Position numbers and translations under genes: made by a program. DNA of 64,000 nt from Megamerina dolium (Eukaryota; Arthropoda; Insecta; Diptera; Megamerinidae), in the NCBI GenBank assembly GCA_963854835.1, contig OY978525.1, positions 77,569,628-77,633,627 on the forward strand, in the 5' to 3' direction. Positions 1 through 11,330 of this stretch are shown here, piece after piece. The notes under the pieces were generated by a model that was given only the letters and a program-made list of their open reading frames with translations, made no database searches and had not been told where the DNA came from. The stretch's first letter is position 1. The number at the start of each line of letters is the position of its first letter.

Positions 1-1392
1 AAAATGGAATGTAAACATTGTTCTCGAGTGGAAAGCAAGGAGCACATTGTCGACGTACGACTTACAAATATATTGCCGGAGGAGACATGGACCACCGAAC
101 GAGTGCAAGAAGATCAGCGGAACGACCCAGATCTCGTAAAGATTATGGAATACAAGGAGCAGGGCATACGTCCAGATTTGCAAGAAATGGCTAATGAGAG
201 TCCAATAGCAAAGGCATACTGGGCGCAGTGGCAAAGCCTGCACTTACGAGACGGATGTTTATTCCGAGCATGGGAAAGTGTGGATGGAAAAATCACTAAT
301 GATCTTCTAGTGGTACCCAAGGCGAGAATAAATGAAGTGATAGCTGAGTATCACAATGCCTCCAGTGGAGGGCATTTGGGAATCACCAAAACCGTCGAGA
401 AAATAAAGAACCGATTTTATTGGGTTGGATGTCATGACCATGTCGCTGATTGGATTCGGAAATGTAAGCAATGTACAATGGCCAAAGGTCCCACTAAGAA
501 AAGTCGAGGTAAGATGCACCAATACACCGTGGGTGCTCCATTTGAGCGAATTGCTATGGACATAGCTGGGCCATTTCCAATAAGCAACGCAGGAAACAAG
601 TATGTTCTGGTGGTTATAGATTACTTCAGTAAATGGCCTGAAGTATACCCCATTCCAAATCAGGAAGCTAGTACAGTTGCGGATGTATTCGTCAACCAAT
701 GGGTTACTCGTTTTGGTGTACCGATGGAGTTACACTCAGACCAAGGTCGAAATTTCGAATCAGTTGTATTCCAAGAGATATGCCGTATGCTGGGTATATA
801 CAAAACTCGTACAACACCTTTGCATCCACAATCTGATGGCATGGTAGAACGATTTAACCGTACCTTGGAGGAATATTTGAGAAAAGTCGTAGATAAATAC
901 CAAAGAGACTGGGATGTACATATACCAATGTTCCTCATGGCATATAGATGCGCACAACATGATACGACGGCTACTACACCGGCAATGGCAATTTTTGGAA
1001 ACGAGTTAAGACTGCCAGCTGATTTAAAATTTGGAGTTGTAACACCAACGAGATCAACCGAAGGAAATTATACTAGCGAAAAGCGGGAACAGTTGGATGA
1101 AGTACATCGGTTCATCAGAGAGCGGTCGCAGATGATAAGCGATAAGATGAAGGCCAGGTATGACTTGAAAGCAAATTCAAAAGGGTTCTATGAAGGAGAG
1201 CTTGTAATGCTTCATAATCCACAACGAAAGAAAGGCCTGTCTCCTAAACTACAGACTCATTGGGAAGGACCATATGAGATTATAGCAAAGATAAATGACG
1301 TAGTGTATCGCATTCAACGTGCCTGGAATAAAAGAGCAAAGTTTAAAGTAGTGCACTTGGAGCGACTTGCGCCATATCGAGGGGAAGTATAA
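1..1392 (+). CDS. Gypsy family A Pol, integrase end (5' partial)
   Basis: C-terminal part of a Ty3/Gypsy polyprotein, open from the left edge to a stop at 1390-1392. Counting from the ATG at 4, a zinc-binding HHCC module lies at H117, H124, C154 and C157. The integrase core follows with D186, D246 and E282, giving the expected D-x59-D-x35-E spacing. A GPY/F-like module (WEGPYEII) lies near residue 422. The integrase would join element cDNA to host DNA. The ATG is not a true start: the second family copy at 23.1 kb shows RNase H and linker sequence upstream. This copy has no stops, unlike the copy at 23.1-24.5 kb, so it is the younger or better preserved one. A polypurine tract and LTR follow directly. 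Family assignment is secure; the clade within Gypsy is not. Confidence 0.93.
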   Translation, partial: KMECKHCSRVESKEHIVDVRLTNILPEETWTTERVQEDQRNDPDLVKIMEYKEQGIRPDLQEMANESPIAKAYWAQWQSLHLRDGCLFRAWESVDGKITNDLLVVPKARINEVIAEYHNASSGGHLGITKTVEKIKNRFYWVGCHDHVADWIRKCKQCTMAKGPTKKSRGKMHQYTVGAPFERIAMDIAGPFPISNAGNKYVLVVIDYFSKWPEVYPIPNQEASTVADVFVNQWVTRFGVPMELHSDQGRNFESVVFQEICRMLGIYKTRTTPLHPQSDGMVERFNRTLEEYLRKVVDKYQRDWDVHIPMFLMAYRCAQHDTTATTPAMAIFGNELRLPADLKFGVVTPTRSTEGNYTSEKREQLDEVHRFIRERSQMISDKMKARYDLKANSKGFYEGELVMLHNPQRKKGLSPKLQTHWEGPYEIIAKINDVVYRIQRAWNKRAKFKVVHLERLAPYRGEV

Positions 1393-1430
1393 AAACTTGT
1401 TCGGGACGAACAAGGTTAAGAGGAGGGTAG

Positions 1431-1867
1431 TGTAACGAGTATCGATAGTTGATTACTCATCACTATTGTGACTGACACTATTGGCAGCATCGACATGAAT
1501 GTCAACAAAAAGATATAAGCGATAACCAGAACAAGCCAACGAGAAAGGAAGAGAAGAATCTCGATAAAGGAAGATTCTGGGGTGTTGCCAACAGAGTATA
1601 AATAGAGCCAGTGTTGAGAAGAGCAATCAATCGAATTCTGAACGTGACTGCGCAAACATCTATACAGAGGCAAAAGTTGCTAGTACATTAAAGTGATATT
1701 GTAAATAGTTGATTATAAACAGTGTTGATTGTAAATAGAGATTATTAAATAAATTGTTGCTGTATATAGTTGTATAAAATAAGTGTTGCAGTTATTATTA
1801 ACAGAATCCAGTGATCGAACAAGGTAATTCAAATAGAATTAAACGCTCACAGAATAAAAACGTAACA
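1431..1867 (+). repeat. 3' LTR of Gypsy family A, copy 1
   Basis: A 437-bp LTR starting TGTAACGAGT and ending ACGTAACA. It is preceded by a purine-rich tract (about 1418-1430) that would prime plus-strand synthesis. The same sequence recurs at 19740-20160 and 24601-25037. A TATA box (TATAAATA, 1597-1604) lies about 165 bp into the LTR. The LTR is followed by ATAT and then by a copia LTR fragment, so the element appears inserted in that LTR. Confidence 0.92.
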
Positions 1868-1908
1868 ATATATACGAATATATATATATGAAAACGTAAT
1901 ATTCAACA
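1868..1908 (-). repeat. Copia 3' LTR fragment cut by Gypsy A
   Basis: Read on the minus strand this starts TGTTGAATATTACG, directly after a polypurine tract (about 1909-1922) following the copia RNase H stop. It matches the minus-strand LTR start at 4129. Only about 41 bp remain before the Gypsy LTR, so the rest lies to the left of the window. Confidence 0.75.
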
Positions 1909-4028
1909 CTCCCTCTCGTTTTCTTATATTTTATTTGTTGCAGAAACCATACTCTTTCGTAATCATCAGGAATTTCTCTTTTGTCAACGCTTTGGTTAAC
2001 GCATCAGCCAACTGGTTGGTTGTTTCCACGTATGTTACGTCAATATCTACTTTGTTGTGCATGTCACAGGTGTAGAAATATTGAATATCTGTATGTTTTG
2101 TTCTTTTTGACGGCTCAGGATTTTTAACTAAAGAGATTGCTGTCTGATTGTCACATTTTATCGGTGTAGAATGAGATTGATTATGTGTTAAATCGGCCAA
2201 TAGATTTCTCAACCATACTGTTATTTTAGTTGCTGCACAAAGGGCCACAAACTCTGCTTTTGCCGTAGATGTAGCAGTCACGCTCTGCTTCCGTGAACAC
2301 CAAGCAATCGATCCGCCATTAAGAAATGCAATCCATCCACTCATGCTACATCTTGTATCAATATCGCCGCCCCAATCAGAGTCACAGAAAACAGTCAATA
2401 AGCAATCTTTTGAACCGATATCAAAAGTTAATCCGCGGTGTACAGTTCCGTTAAGATATTTAAATACTCTTTTAACGCCATTTTTTATTTATTTTTTTAA
2501 CGCCATGCCAGTGCATCTTACCTGGTTTTTCAACATATCGACTAAGAACACTAACTATATACGCAATATCTATATTTGTCGATCTTTATATTTGTCGATG
2601 CTGCCATTTGCTTTATATTTACGCTTAAAAATCCAACGATTACTTAAAACGTGCATATCGTTTGTACGCGATACTAAATCCCAGGTATTTTTCAGAAGTG
2701 AATCAATTTCATCATTTATTGCTACCATCCATTTCTTCGAGTCTTGATCGCTCATAGCTTCTTCCAAAGTAACTGGTTCCAACTGTGCTACGTATATTTC
2801 AGCTGTTGTTGCTGTTTCTTCTTCGTTCTCGTTTGATTTGGATTTTTTACGAGTGTTATATGGACTTCTTGGTATAGGTAATCTCGGATTTTTGTACTTT
2901 CTCTCAATGTTACTCACTTTCTTTATCCAGTCATCAAACATTTTATAGAATTTTTTCCCCATTTAGTTGTTCTTTAGGTACATGTACGTAGACTTAGCTA
3001 CCAAAAATCCTAAAATGACCCACAGATGGCTTTACTCCGAACCACTTTTCATAAGGAGTTGATCCTCCGATCACATCCGACGCTGTTCTATTTCTCAAAT
3101 ATACAGCAGTATGAGTTGCTTCGAGTCCACCATCTGATCTTAGTCTTTTAACTAAGTGACCATCAGCTTGTAGCTCAACATAAAATTTCATCAAATTTTC
3201 TAATACGTCTGTTTTGCATTTGGGAAAATAAACGAAGCAGTATCTCGAAAAACCATCTTTTAGCAACATAAAATAATTCGAACCACCGATAGAAGATTTA
3301 CTCATTTTTCCACACAAATCAACATGAAATGTCTCACCTGCAACCTTGACCCTTCTTGCTCCTGATTTCTTAAAATTCTGACATGTTGTTTACCGTATGC
3401 ACACCCCTCACAAAATGGAGTCTGGTCGGATAATTTGTCTATTTTCAAATCATTTACGGTACCCTTATTACACATATCTTGTAGTGTTTTAAAATTTACA
3501 TGACCAAAACGTTCATGCCACAACATTAAGGATCCTGATATAACGACGTTTAAATCGACAATATTCACTGGTTCCAAATTCATTTTATACAAACGGTGAT
3601 CTCTTACACCATCCAATCACTCTTCCATCTTCGTTTTTTCGTTGACTAAATGGTCTGTTAAACGTTCAATATTTTGCTCAGCGCGGCATACCAAGCCGTG
3701 CGAACATGATCAAATTTTGTAGGTAAACTACTCAAAATCTTCGCAATAATCATTGGTTCCTTCTGCTCAAGATTCATGTCCTTCAACCTTTGTGCAAGCG
3801 ACGTGACTTTAGCTATGAAATTTATCATATTTTCGTCTTCATCCATTTTACAATTAATGAATTTCTCCAGCAATACTTGTGCCGATTGTTCACTTTTCTC
3901 AGAGTGAACTGTTTTAAGCCTAGACCACATTTCAGCCGCAGAGTTACAATCCGATAAATATTATAGTTGCTCCAATTCAATTCCCCTCATAATGAATGCT
4001 TGGGCTTCAGCATCCTTCTCATCCCATA
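1909..4028 (-). pseudogene. Copia gag-pol remnant
   Basis: Minus-strand Ty1/copia polyprotein in pieces, read right to left. 3930-3658 and flanks are a UBN2-type Gag. 3616-3302 is a gag-pre-integrase domain (LWHERFGHVNFKTL, then a CEGC...GKQH zinc motif). 3317-2994 holds integrase pieces with an internal loss. 2962-2570 is the start of the copia RT (EAM...W...KYK pattern). 2540-2400 resumes in the distal RT (VEKPGKMHW), and 2398-1931 is RNase H (DSDWGG, TAKAEFVAL, ADALTK). The RT core with its catalytic aspartates is deleted near 2570. Frameshifts and stops separate the blocks. A short repeat (tttttaacgcca) duplicates near 2475-2505. The element is dead. Confidence 0.9.
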
Positions 4029-4129
4029 AAGATTATTACAATAAGTTATGTACTTTTAGTTATGTGCATAGTGTATATGCATGTTTATACATTTATACGA
4101 ATATATATATGAAAACGTAATATTCAGCA
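4029..4129 (-). repeat. Copia 5' LTR fragment
   Basis: Minus-strand sequence beginning TGCTGAATATTACG at 4129 matches the fragment at 1868-1908 (one change in the first ten bases). The distal LTR, primer site and Gag start are missing, because Gag-coding sequence begins within about 10 bp of the LTR-like stretch. The LTR abuts mariner sequence on its right. Confidence 0.7.
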
Positions 4130-5330
4130 TATGAAGACATTATTCAAAGTAGCTATAACTTTTCCCCATCTTTTTGGTTGCAGGTGGATTCCGTCCCAAA
4201 AGAACTGCTCATTTTTTTAGGCCAAAATTGAATCAAGCCTATTTCGGATACCCTATACTGAAGTGAAGCGTGTTCCAGTAAAGGCATTCTGTATCAATCG
4301 AAACAAATGGTAGTCAGAAGAGGCAATGTCTGGGCTATAAGGCGGGTGACGTAAAGCTTCTCACCTGCTGTTTTCAAAATGTGTTTCCAAACACTAGGCC
4401 CAGCGTTGTCATGATGACATATTATAGACTATTATTATATTATAATATTGTATTATTATGTGGGTGCCGTAGCTCAGTGGTTAGTGTGTTCGCCTTCTGA
4501 TCTGTAGGTCGTGGTTCAATCCCCGTCTGATGCATAACAAATTTAATATCGATAAGATTTTTCTTTCGAATGGTACCTACCTGACGGCAAGCAATTGGCA
4601 ATTCTTCCGACAGTAACAACTTGCCATGAAAAAGCTTCTAAAAGAACTCTATGACAAAGCTCAGAAAAAGTGATGTCACAAGTGTTCTGCCATTCGGAAA
4701 CGGCTAAAATAAGTAGGTCTCTTCTAATACTGTCCAAATTTAAGACGCACAACAGTAATGGAAGAGAGAAGCTAGGCCAATGAGCCCTTTGGGGCTTTAA
4801 GTGCTACATATTTATTTTTATATTTTATTGTATTATTATGCGAAATCGTTTATCAACGTCTCTTGGCTTTTGTTCATGTGGTACCCAAATTTCTTGAATT
4901 ATAATGAATCTTGCTGCTTTGAAAAGTTCGGAAATGGTTGATGAACTCACTTCCAAGGATTCTGCGAGATCTTTTTGCGTTTGACAACAATCTTGGTCGA
5001 ATAATGCTTCCAATTCTTCCCCTTCAAACTTTCTTGGCTTACCAGGCCTCTTCTTGTCTTCTGAGTCGAAATTGCCACTTCTGAATCATCTGAACCAGTA
5101 CTCACAAGTTGAAATCGATGGAGCATGCACACCATAAACTTCCTGCAGCGTACGATGAATCTCAGCTGCAGATTTCAACAAATGAAAGCAAAAAAAGTAA
5201 TCCTTCTCGTAAATTGTGTTTCGTTGGTACAAAACTCGACTTATTCGATGCTCAAAAACCTTAGTTCTTTACACTTCAACGCAGAGAGTAATACTGAGAT
5301 TTATAACCTTGTGACAACATGGCATAACAA
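4130..5330 (-). pseudogene. Mariner transposase remnant
   Basis: Minus-strand Tc1/mariner transposase split by a SINE. The right block (about 5240-4841) carries the N-terminal helix-turn-helix region, including ALFDQDCCQTQKDLAESLEV and WVPHEQKPRDVDKRF. The left block (4425-4130) carries the C-terminal region with an HHDNA motif, a frameshifted HPPYSPD-type segment and the terminal F-x-DGI...RW motif. The middle, with the first catalytic Asp, is missing. Several stops and frameshifts are present. I could not define terminal inverted repeats. The copia LTR borders it at 4129, so copia probably inserted in its 3' end. Confidence 0.85.
4461..4825 (+). mobile_element. tRNA-derived SINE, copy 1, with 15-bp target duplication
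   Basis: A short interspersed element with a tRNA-like head. The A box is at 4470-4480 (tagctcagtgg) and the B box at 4513-4523 (ggttcaatccc). An unrelated body of about 280 bp follows, ending in an AT-rich tail (cacatatttattttta). It is flanked by a perfect 15-bp duplication, tattgtattattatg, at 4446-4460 and 4826-4840, so it moved by target-primed reverse transcription. It sits inside the mariner pseudogene. No protein is encoded. Four more copies occur in the window (12.2, 31.5, 35.9 and 60.6 kb). Confidence 0.93.
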
Positions 5331-6065
5331 CACAAGCTATGCCATGTTTAAAATCATCCTTTAAAATTAATCGATAGTCGCAATAGTAAATTTATAATTA
5401 AACAAATGTTTTCAATTGAATTTCAATTCAGTTCATTATAATTTAACTCCTTGTTTGTAGAAATGTGGCGAGAGAGCAATGTAGGTGTTAGTGAGGTGGT
5501 GATTGCCGAGATGTTTGTAGAGTTGACGTTGTTGCTGATGTTGTTCAGGCTGCTGTGGTTGCATAGATTGCACATATAAAGTAATTCACACAATAACGCA
5601 TACAGGAAGCAGCACGTGGATAATATAACGAACAGGATCCCGAAAGATCGGTTTCTTCATTGCCGATGCTTTTCGATCTTCATAGATGTACAAAGAGTGG
5701 CTAAGCCCGACAATAGCAGCCAAAGTGGTCAAGTTCAACGAATATGGTTCGAAATTCATAGTAATAGGAACTATTGAGTCTGCTGTAGGGAAGTGGCAGA
5801 AATCCTTAAATAGAGATTACAAGTGTTGAATGATGAGCATGAATGTTGATTGCTGAATGTGTTAATTGATGAGTACTGATGTGGGTTGTTGATTGATATA
5901 CGCATCTACTCAAAATAGTGTAGCACTTGCGATCACCTCTACGTTTAAAGTAGTGATCTGCAAGTGATATGCGTTTATTATTTTCGAATTCACTTTATAA
6001 CTGGAGGACTGCTGGGGTAGGTCGAATCGACTAGGTTGCCGATTCGGTGGTTGGTTTCTCGTTTG
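5331..6065. other. Unassigned stretch with a stem-loop
   Basis: No recognisable gene. On the minus strand between about 5770 and 5450 there is a fairly long open, protein-like stretch with one stop, but no family motif could be named; it may be an env or other element remnant. A stem-loop is formed by 5924-5936 (cacttgcgatcac) and 5953-5966 (gtgatctgcaagtg). Confidence 0.4.
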
Positions 6066-7330
6066 TTTTTTAATTTTTTTTTTTTTTTTGTTTGTTAAAT
6101 AAGCTTTTTTTATTGAATCTTTCTATAATACTTAGAAACTAACAATAAGTAATCCAATCTTACAAACTAACTAAAATTATGTGATATTCCCAACGTTCCA
6201 TCACAATTTGTTGAGTCGCGAGGTATAGCAATTTCACAGCATATTCAGTGTGTCTTTTCTTTTTAATCGACGATACCCCGTGCTCAGCAACAATTGCCTA
6301 GCAAGGGGATTCGAATGATTGTGTAATTTTTGAATGTAGCTTCTGCAGGACATTGCAACTTCCTCAGAAATTTTGGGTTCATTTCAATCTCGATGGATGT
6401 TAACGTTCCTCATATACCAATGCGCGTTTACAATAATTCGCAAACATTTGGATTGTATTCGCTGCAATTTTTCGATGTTTGAGGGAGATGCGGTGCCCCA
6501 AAACTGAATACCATAAATCCAAATTGGCTTCAGGATTGCTTTATATAATAGCACTTTGTATTCGAGATTCAATTTTGATCTCTATGTGATTTTTCCATGT
6601 CAGCCTTCTGTCGAGGTGAATACCCAAGTACTTTGTTGAGGAACATTGTGGAACTGATTGGCCATTAATATTAAGTGGGGGACATGTATCTAGCCTTAGC
6701 GTGAAGGTTACATGTACGCTCTTTGATTCATTGACTTTTATACGCCATTTTGCTTAGTAGCTTCTATGGGGTTAGAGCGAGAGCACAATATTGCCGTATC
6801 ATCAGCAAAGGTCGATATGAATGTATAGTTATTGTTGGGCATATCTGAAGTGTATAAGAGATACATTAAGGGGCCCAAAACGCTTCCTTGAGGAACGCCA
6901 GCGTGAATATCCAATGGATTTGTTGTGTAATCCTTGTGATGTACGAGAAATTGTCTTTTCGTGAGGTATACTTTATCGAAAGCTTGAGTGATATCAAGAA
7001 AGACAACTGAGGAATACTTTGTTTTTCAAAAGTGTTCCTTATCAGAGTTACAATGCGGTGGACTTGTTCTATTGTGCCGTGCTGTTTTCTTAATCCAAAC
7101 TGATGTTGAGGAATCAGTTGGTTGAGATTAATAAATGGATACTTTAGAGAGTAGAGGCAGGAGGCTGATAGGCCTGTACGATGCAACTTTTGTAGGGTCT
7201 TTCCTGGTTTTGCTATCATAATAATTTTTGAAGTTTTCCAGCATTTGGGATAGTGTTTAATACGAAGGATAGCATTGAAAATGTGCATGAGATGATGTTT
7301 GTTAATGGCTGCTCACAAATATATAAGGTG
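6066..7330 (-). pseudogene. Jockey-like LINE, copy 1 (5' truncated, broken)
   Basis: Minus-strand non-LTR RT remnant closely similar to the copy at 17262-18284. The 3' end is a T-run on the plus strand (about 6066-6110). Blocks read leftward: RT fingers (about 7290-7000, with QHQFGLRKQHGT), the AGVPQGSVLGPL palm region with FADDTA (about 6910-6780), and the thumb/C-terminal region (YGIQFWGTASPSNIEKLQRI, about 6560-6400). Compared with copy 2 it has an internal loss after FADDT and near 6580, plus frameshifts. It has no endonuclease or ORF1. Confidence 0.85.
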
Positions 7331-8344
7331 GTATACGGGAGTTTTGTGGAGCACAAATACACAAAAATAGCTTCCCAGTGACTTGTGTCAATCTGCAGGA
7401 GCTTAAAATTCGTGATGCAGTCGTTCAGTGTGCGCTGTAAGAGCTTCAAATCGGGACGGAATCAAAATCTTGGGCAATCGACTACAAGTTCAAGAGGGAT
7501 TTCAACTGTATATTTACCAGTATGCGTTTGTTGTTATACCACTCTTCTAAATTATGCCACTCCGTTGCGAAGCCCTCATTATACTGTGAGCCTCGCTACG
7601 GATTTTCGTAACAAGTGGTATAATTTCAATCAATGAAAAGAGAGTGCGACGTTGAAGCAAGGACATAATCCTTGTTCATCAAGTAGACCACGCGAAACCA
7701 AACCAAGGTCTGCTAGAGAGTATGAACCCTACGGCTGATACCTGGGAGGGCCAACCACAAGTCTTACGGGCACTGCGACCAAACGAGATCTCTTGTACCC
7801 AAGCCCGAATACGACACTAAAATCTCCTCTACCTTTTTAATGAAAGATAGAATTGATCTTGTCAAACTTTGGTTGAGTGAAGCTGGTGTTGGGAAACTCA
7901 GCTGAAAGGGTTTGAGGCTGTATACGCCAGAAAATTATGTCACGCGCATTGTCTGGTGCCACCTTTATAGAAGGCGAATACAACTCTGACTTGATCAGTC
8001 AGCAGTCGTTCGTTTATTTTTGTTCTTCTTTTTTTTCTTACTTGATATATTTTTTTCTCGAACAACACGAACAGTGCGCGCATTTTTGTTCATTATATAT
8101 ATCCCTTTTTTTGTATTATATCGTTAAAAAATTCCAATTGTGGAACATATTCAATGTAATATAATAAATGAGTGCGGTCGTTTACATATAACTCGAGGTG
8201 TTTTTGTTATAAATAAAATACATGAAATAAAAAACAATTGTTTGTGATACACATACTTTTCTCTATCGTTTCAATACGGAATTTCTTCCGATAACGAAAA
8301 TGATGAAATTCATTAAAATTTGATAAAAACATATATTTTGAAAA
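7331..8344. other. Unassigned, possibly LINE leader sequence
   Basis: No protein family is recognisable. The segment around 7937-8110 (cgcgc...ctgtctgg, then a T/C-rich run, then acagtgcgcgc) has the same layout as the leader-like repeats at 10157-10442 and 30240-30570, so it may be a divergent LINE 5' end. The rest is featureless. Confidence 0.35.
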
Positions 8345-9395
8345 ATGGTATTGGCCACAAACGAAAGGCTTAATCATTTAAAAGGTGATCAAAAAGTGTG
8401 CTGATGTAAATACAACAGCAACAGCAAGTAGCAGCAGCACCACCATCACATCAACCGTAACAACAACAACAATAATTAACCATCAGAACAAATGAAAATC
8501 AACAGCAGCAGCGACAACAACGGCAAGATTTGACATCAGTCATCAATAGCAATAGTTTGCAATTGGAAAAGATGAAGGTGGATAATTACTTTACCCGAAA
8601 ACATCAACAACCCCGAAAACATAACAAGTAGTTTGTTATTTTATTATTAGTTATTATCTCATTATGTAAAAACGATTAATTTAAAAATAACTTTAATTTT
8701 TATTAGAAGTCAAGAAACGGTCGGTGGTTGAAACCACATCGGTGTAACTCAACCAAGGTATGAGCCCATCGGCATCTCTCTCACATACACAGAGGCAAAG
8801 CCTGGCCAAGGCCGGGCATTCGGAAAAGATGTGGATCGATGTTTCATCCTCCTCCAGACAGAGTCTACACTCCGTGTCAGAGGATAGTCCCATTTTGTGG
8901 AGGTGGTATTTTAACCAGTTATGTCCTGAGAGATAGCCGGTTAGTAATTCTGTCAAAAGCTGCATCGAAGCTGATGAGGGTTTTCGCTTGGCGGAGACCT
9001 GTCGAATTTGTCAATTATAGTAGATATTTGTCGTGATAATGTTTTTCAGAAGAAAGGTTCTGGGCAGAAAGGAAGTAAGCTTTTGGTGACTAGTTTTGAG
9101 GAGAACTCCCATAAAGAGAGAGATTTTATGGCAGCTTGGCTGTCTGAATAAAAATGAATGCGCGCTTCTTTGAGCCCTTTGGCATGTAGGTGACGCGCAC
9201 GAGTAGTCTGGAAGTAGAATTCACCCTTGGTAGAGCCAGATTGCCAAGTGAAGCCTAGCTAAAACAGAAGTGTGGCAGGTATTCTCAGTTCGCATATTAA
9301 TTACCGTGCACCCCCACGGCCATGTATCTATCGGCATATGCTGTACCACCTTTGGGTTTTTGACTAGGGTAGCCGTGGGATTATCACACCCGTCA
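8345..9395 (-). pseudogene. R1/LOA/I-type LINE 3' fragment with RNase H
   Basis: Minus-strand C-terminal part of a LINE ORF2. An RNase H core motif (FYSDSQAAIKSL) lies near 9160-9120. The zinc-knuckle tail (LLTGYLSGHNWLKYHLHKMG, then C-x2-C...H...C) lies at 8965-8800. The ORF ends near 8693. The 3' UTR contains CAA/CAG-rich tracts (8400-8560) and ends near 8345. A shorter relative is at 29051-29525. Frameshifts separate the RNase H and zinc-knuckle parts. It is a dead 5'-truncated copy. Confidence 0.8.
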
Positions 9396-9400
9396 CTCTA

Positions 9401-9870
9401 TTATGGAGGATGCCCTGGGGCTTCTACGGGACTTAAGTAGGGATTGTTTCTGTATGAGGTCGTGAACATATCTCGAAAGCTTGTACGTGAAACATAGTCG
9501 CCCGAAAAACGTGGTGTGTCACATGGAGGCAGCTGAACACCAGGAAATGAAGGTTGACGAGGTATGTTTTCAGCGAGATAAGAGGAAACTGCGGGAGATA
9601 AGAGTTTTTCGCTGAGAAGCACCGAGCTTAGACACTGTCTATATGCCTGTTTGATTTGACTAACGTCGACATCTTTTTGCAATCTGTTTTGCAATCACTC
9701 CATAGGGATTGGAATTACTTTTTCTATGCTTCCAAGATATATTTTGGTTGATCTTCGTGATTGATGGCATGGAAATAGCCATCAAATTCAATAACCACTT
9801 CTGCGGTAGTTCTGAAGAAAGTGAGAACTGACACTTTATTGGTACTGGAGTTATATTACTTGTTCCCACG
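9401..9870 (-). pseudogene. BEL/Pao-type gag fragment
   Basis: The minus-strand frame 9694-9401 contains a pattern typical of BEL/Pao Gag (LPPCDTPRFSGDY, then SFRDMFTTSYRNN and LSPVE). The frame is disrupted at its end (PGHPP), where adjacent LINE sequence begins. A second frame upstream (9869-9660) may be the preceding Gag segment after a frameshift, but is not diagnostic. No LTR is visible. Confidence 0.6.
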
Positions 9871-10156
9871 ATTTATCAAAAATGTGTCGCCAAATGTGCC
9901 CGGTAAGATATTGATCCGAAAGACGTAGTGTAAATAAAAGTTTGGGAACTACTGTATTGTACTTTCCAGAGCTTGTACTATGTTATCTCTCACCAAGAAA
10001 TCAGAGAGCCACTGCTTCCTCACTGGGTGTGTTTTTAATAGAACACTTTGCAAAGCAAAGTAATTTTACAGAGCAGTGTACGCGTATCACACTCTGGCGT
10101 AGAGAATATCGAAAATACAAATACCAAATGTAAAACATTTCATCATGTCTACGCCC

Positions 10157-10442
10157 CCCTTTTCTTTATTTCTCCTTTCTAACCCTTTTCTATTATGGTA
10201 TTATTATTCCCAAAAAATTATCTCGACAAGTTAGACAGCGCGCGAAATTAAAATCCGTATTTTGTTTTATATCTAAAAGTGTAAATTAAAACTAAGAAAT
10301 ATAAGTGAAATAAAGTGAAAGAAATTAAGAAGTCAGTAATTAAAATAAACAAACCTTATACAAACTAAATTACACAGAAAGTGAGTGTCAATGCCGTACC
10401 AAAACAACAACAGTGGCGAGGTTTAGGGTAACTTGCGGCCTC
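10157..10442 (+). repeat. Leader-like repeat, copy 1
   Basis: About 285 bp that recurs at 30240-30545 with high similarity; shared landmarks are attattcccaaaaaattatc, agttagacag.gcgcgaaatt and acttgcggcc. It encodes no protein. The T/C-rich start and A-rich end resemble a LINE 5' UTR, but this is inference. The 290 bp to its left (9871-10156) hold nothing I recognise. Confidence 0.6.
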
Positions 10443-10626
10443 TCATCTTTTCATTTTTTAGTCCTTCGAGTCGGATATGCTCACAAAGTTTGGTCTTGCC
10501 GCTCAGATACGTGCCAATACGTATATGCATAAGTGGTCAAATTTATACATGTATATGTGTATGTGAATATCCCTCTCATCCTCCAATATATGTGTTTATA
10601 TCATATTCCCACATAAAGTGCACATT

Positions 10627-10736
<110 letters not shown>

Positions 10737-10739
10737 CCA

Positions 10740-11330
10740 CGGAATATATAGGTACATACATATATAGTCCAAATTCTATTGGAGGCTGTTGACACCAACA
10801 AATAAAGTTTAATAAAATTCATTTGGATGATTTTTACTCGTATCACTCCAACAATTGTCCTACATTTCTGTAGGATCAAATGGGAAAAGGGATTCCCATT
10901 TTATCTGGTGTATATATAAAAACCAATGAAACTAAATATTTACTTATTAATCTATGATTAAGTAAAAGCAGTTGAGCAGCCACAATTGGTGCATCTCCCA
11001 ATTCGTCATAATAAATCTACCTCCCGTTTGTTTTTTTTCTCTCTCTGAGTAACATTCATAAAATCCAATACACAAGATAAAACGGTCTAATTAAGAGAAA
11101 CATTTCTACTTATACCTTTTTTTCGCGAAGCGAATTTGAAAAAGAAATAGAAAACAATTGCTACGCAATTCATAGCATCGCTTGATAGTCAAGTTTAATT
11201 TAGATTTAGCATTTTAGTAAATCGCGCGACTTATGTCTCTTCCTGAGGATTGACTCAAAAAATAAATTGTGCGTTGTCAGAACGATACAACGACTTTGTA
11301 CATTGAAACACAAAGGTTGTTTTAGACCTT
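10740..11330. other. Unassigned, with two adjacent hairpins
   Basis: No gene recognised. Two short perfect hairpins lie side by side: tcctaca/tgtagga near 10857-10874 and aaatgggaa/ttcccattt near 10879-10901. Part of this stretch may be the distal end of the family B LTR or its flank. Confidence 0.4.

Noticed and set aside
4461..4530. A functional tRNA gene
   Set aside because: A and B boxes are present, but the ends do not form an acceptor stem, the sequence recurs with a SINE body, and target duplications flank it.
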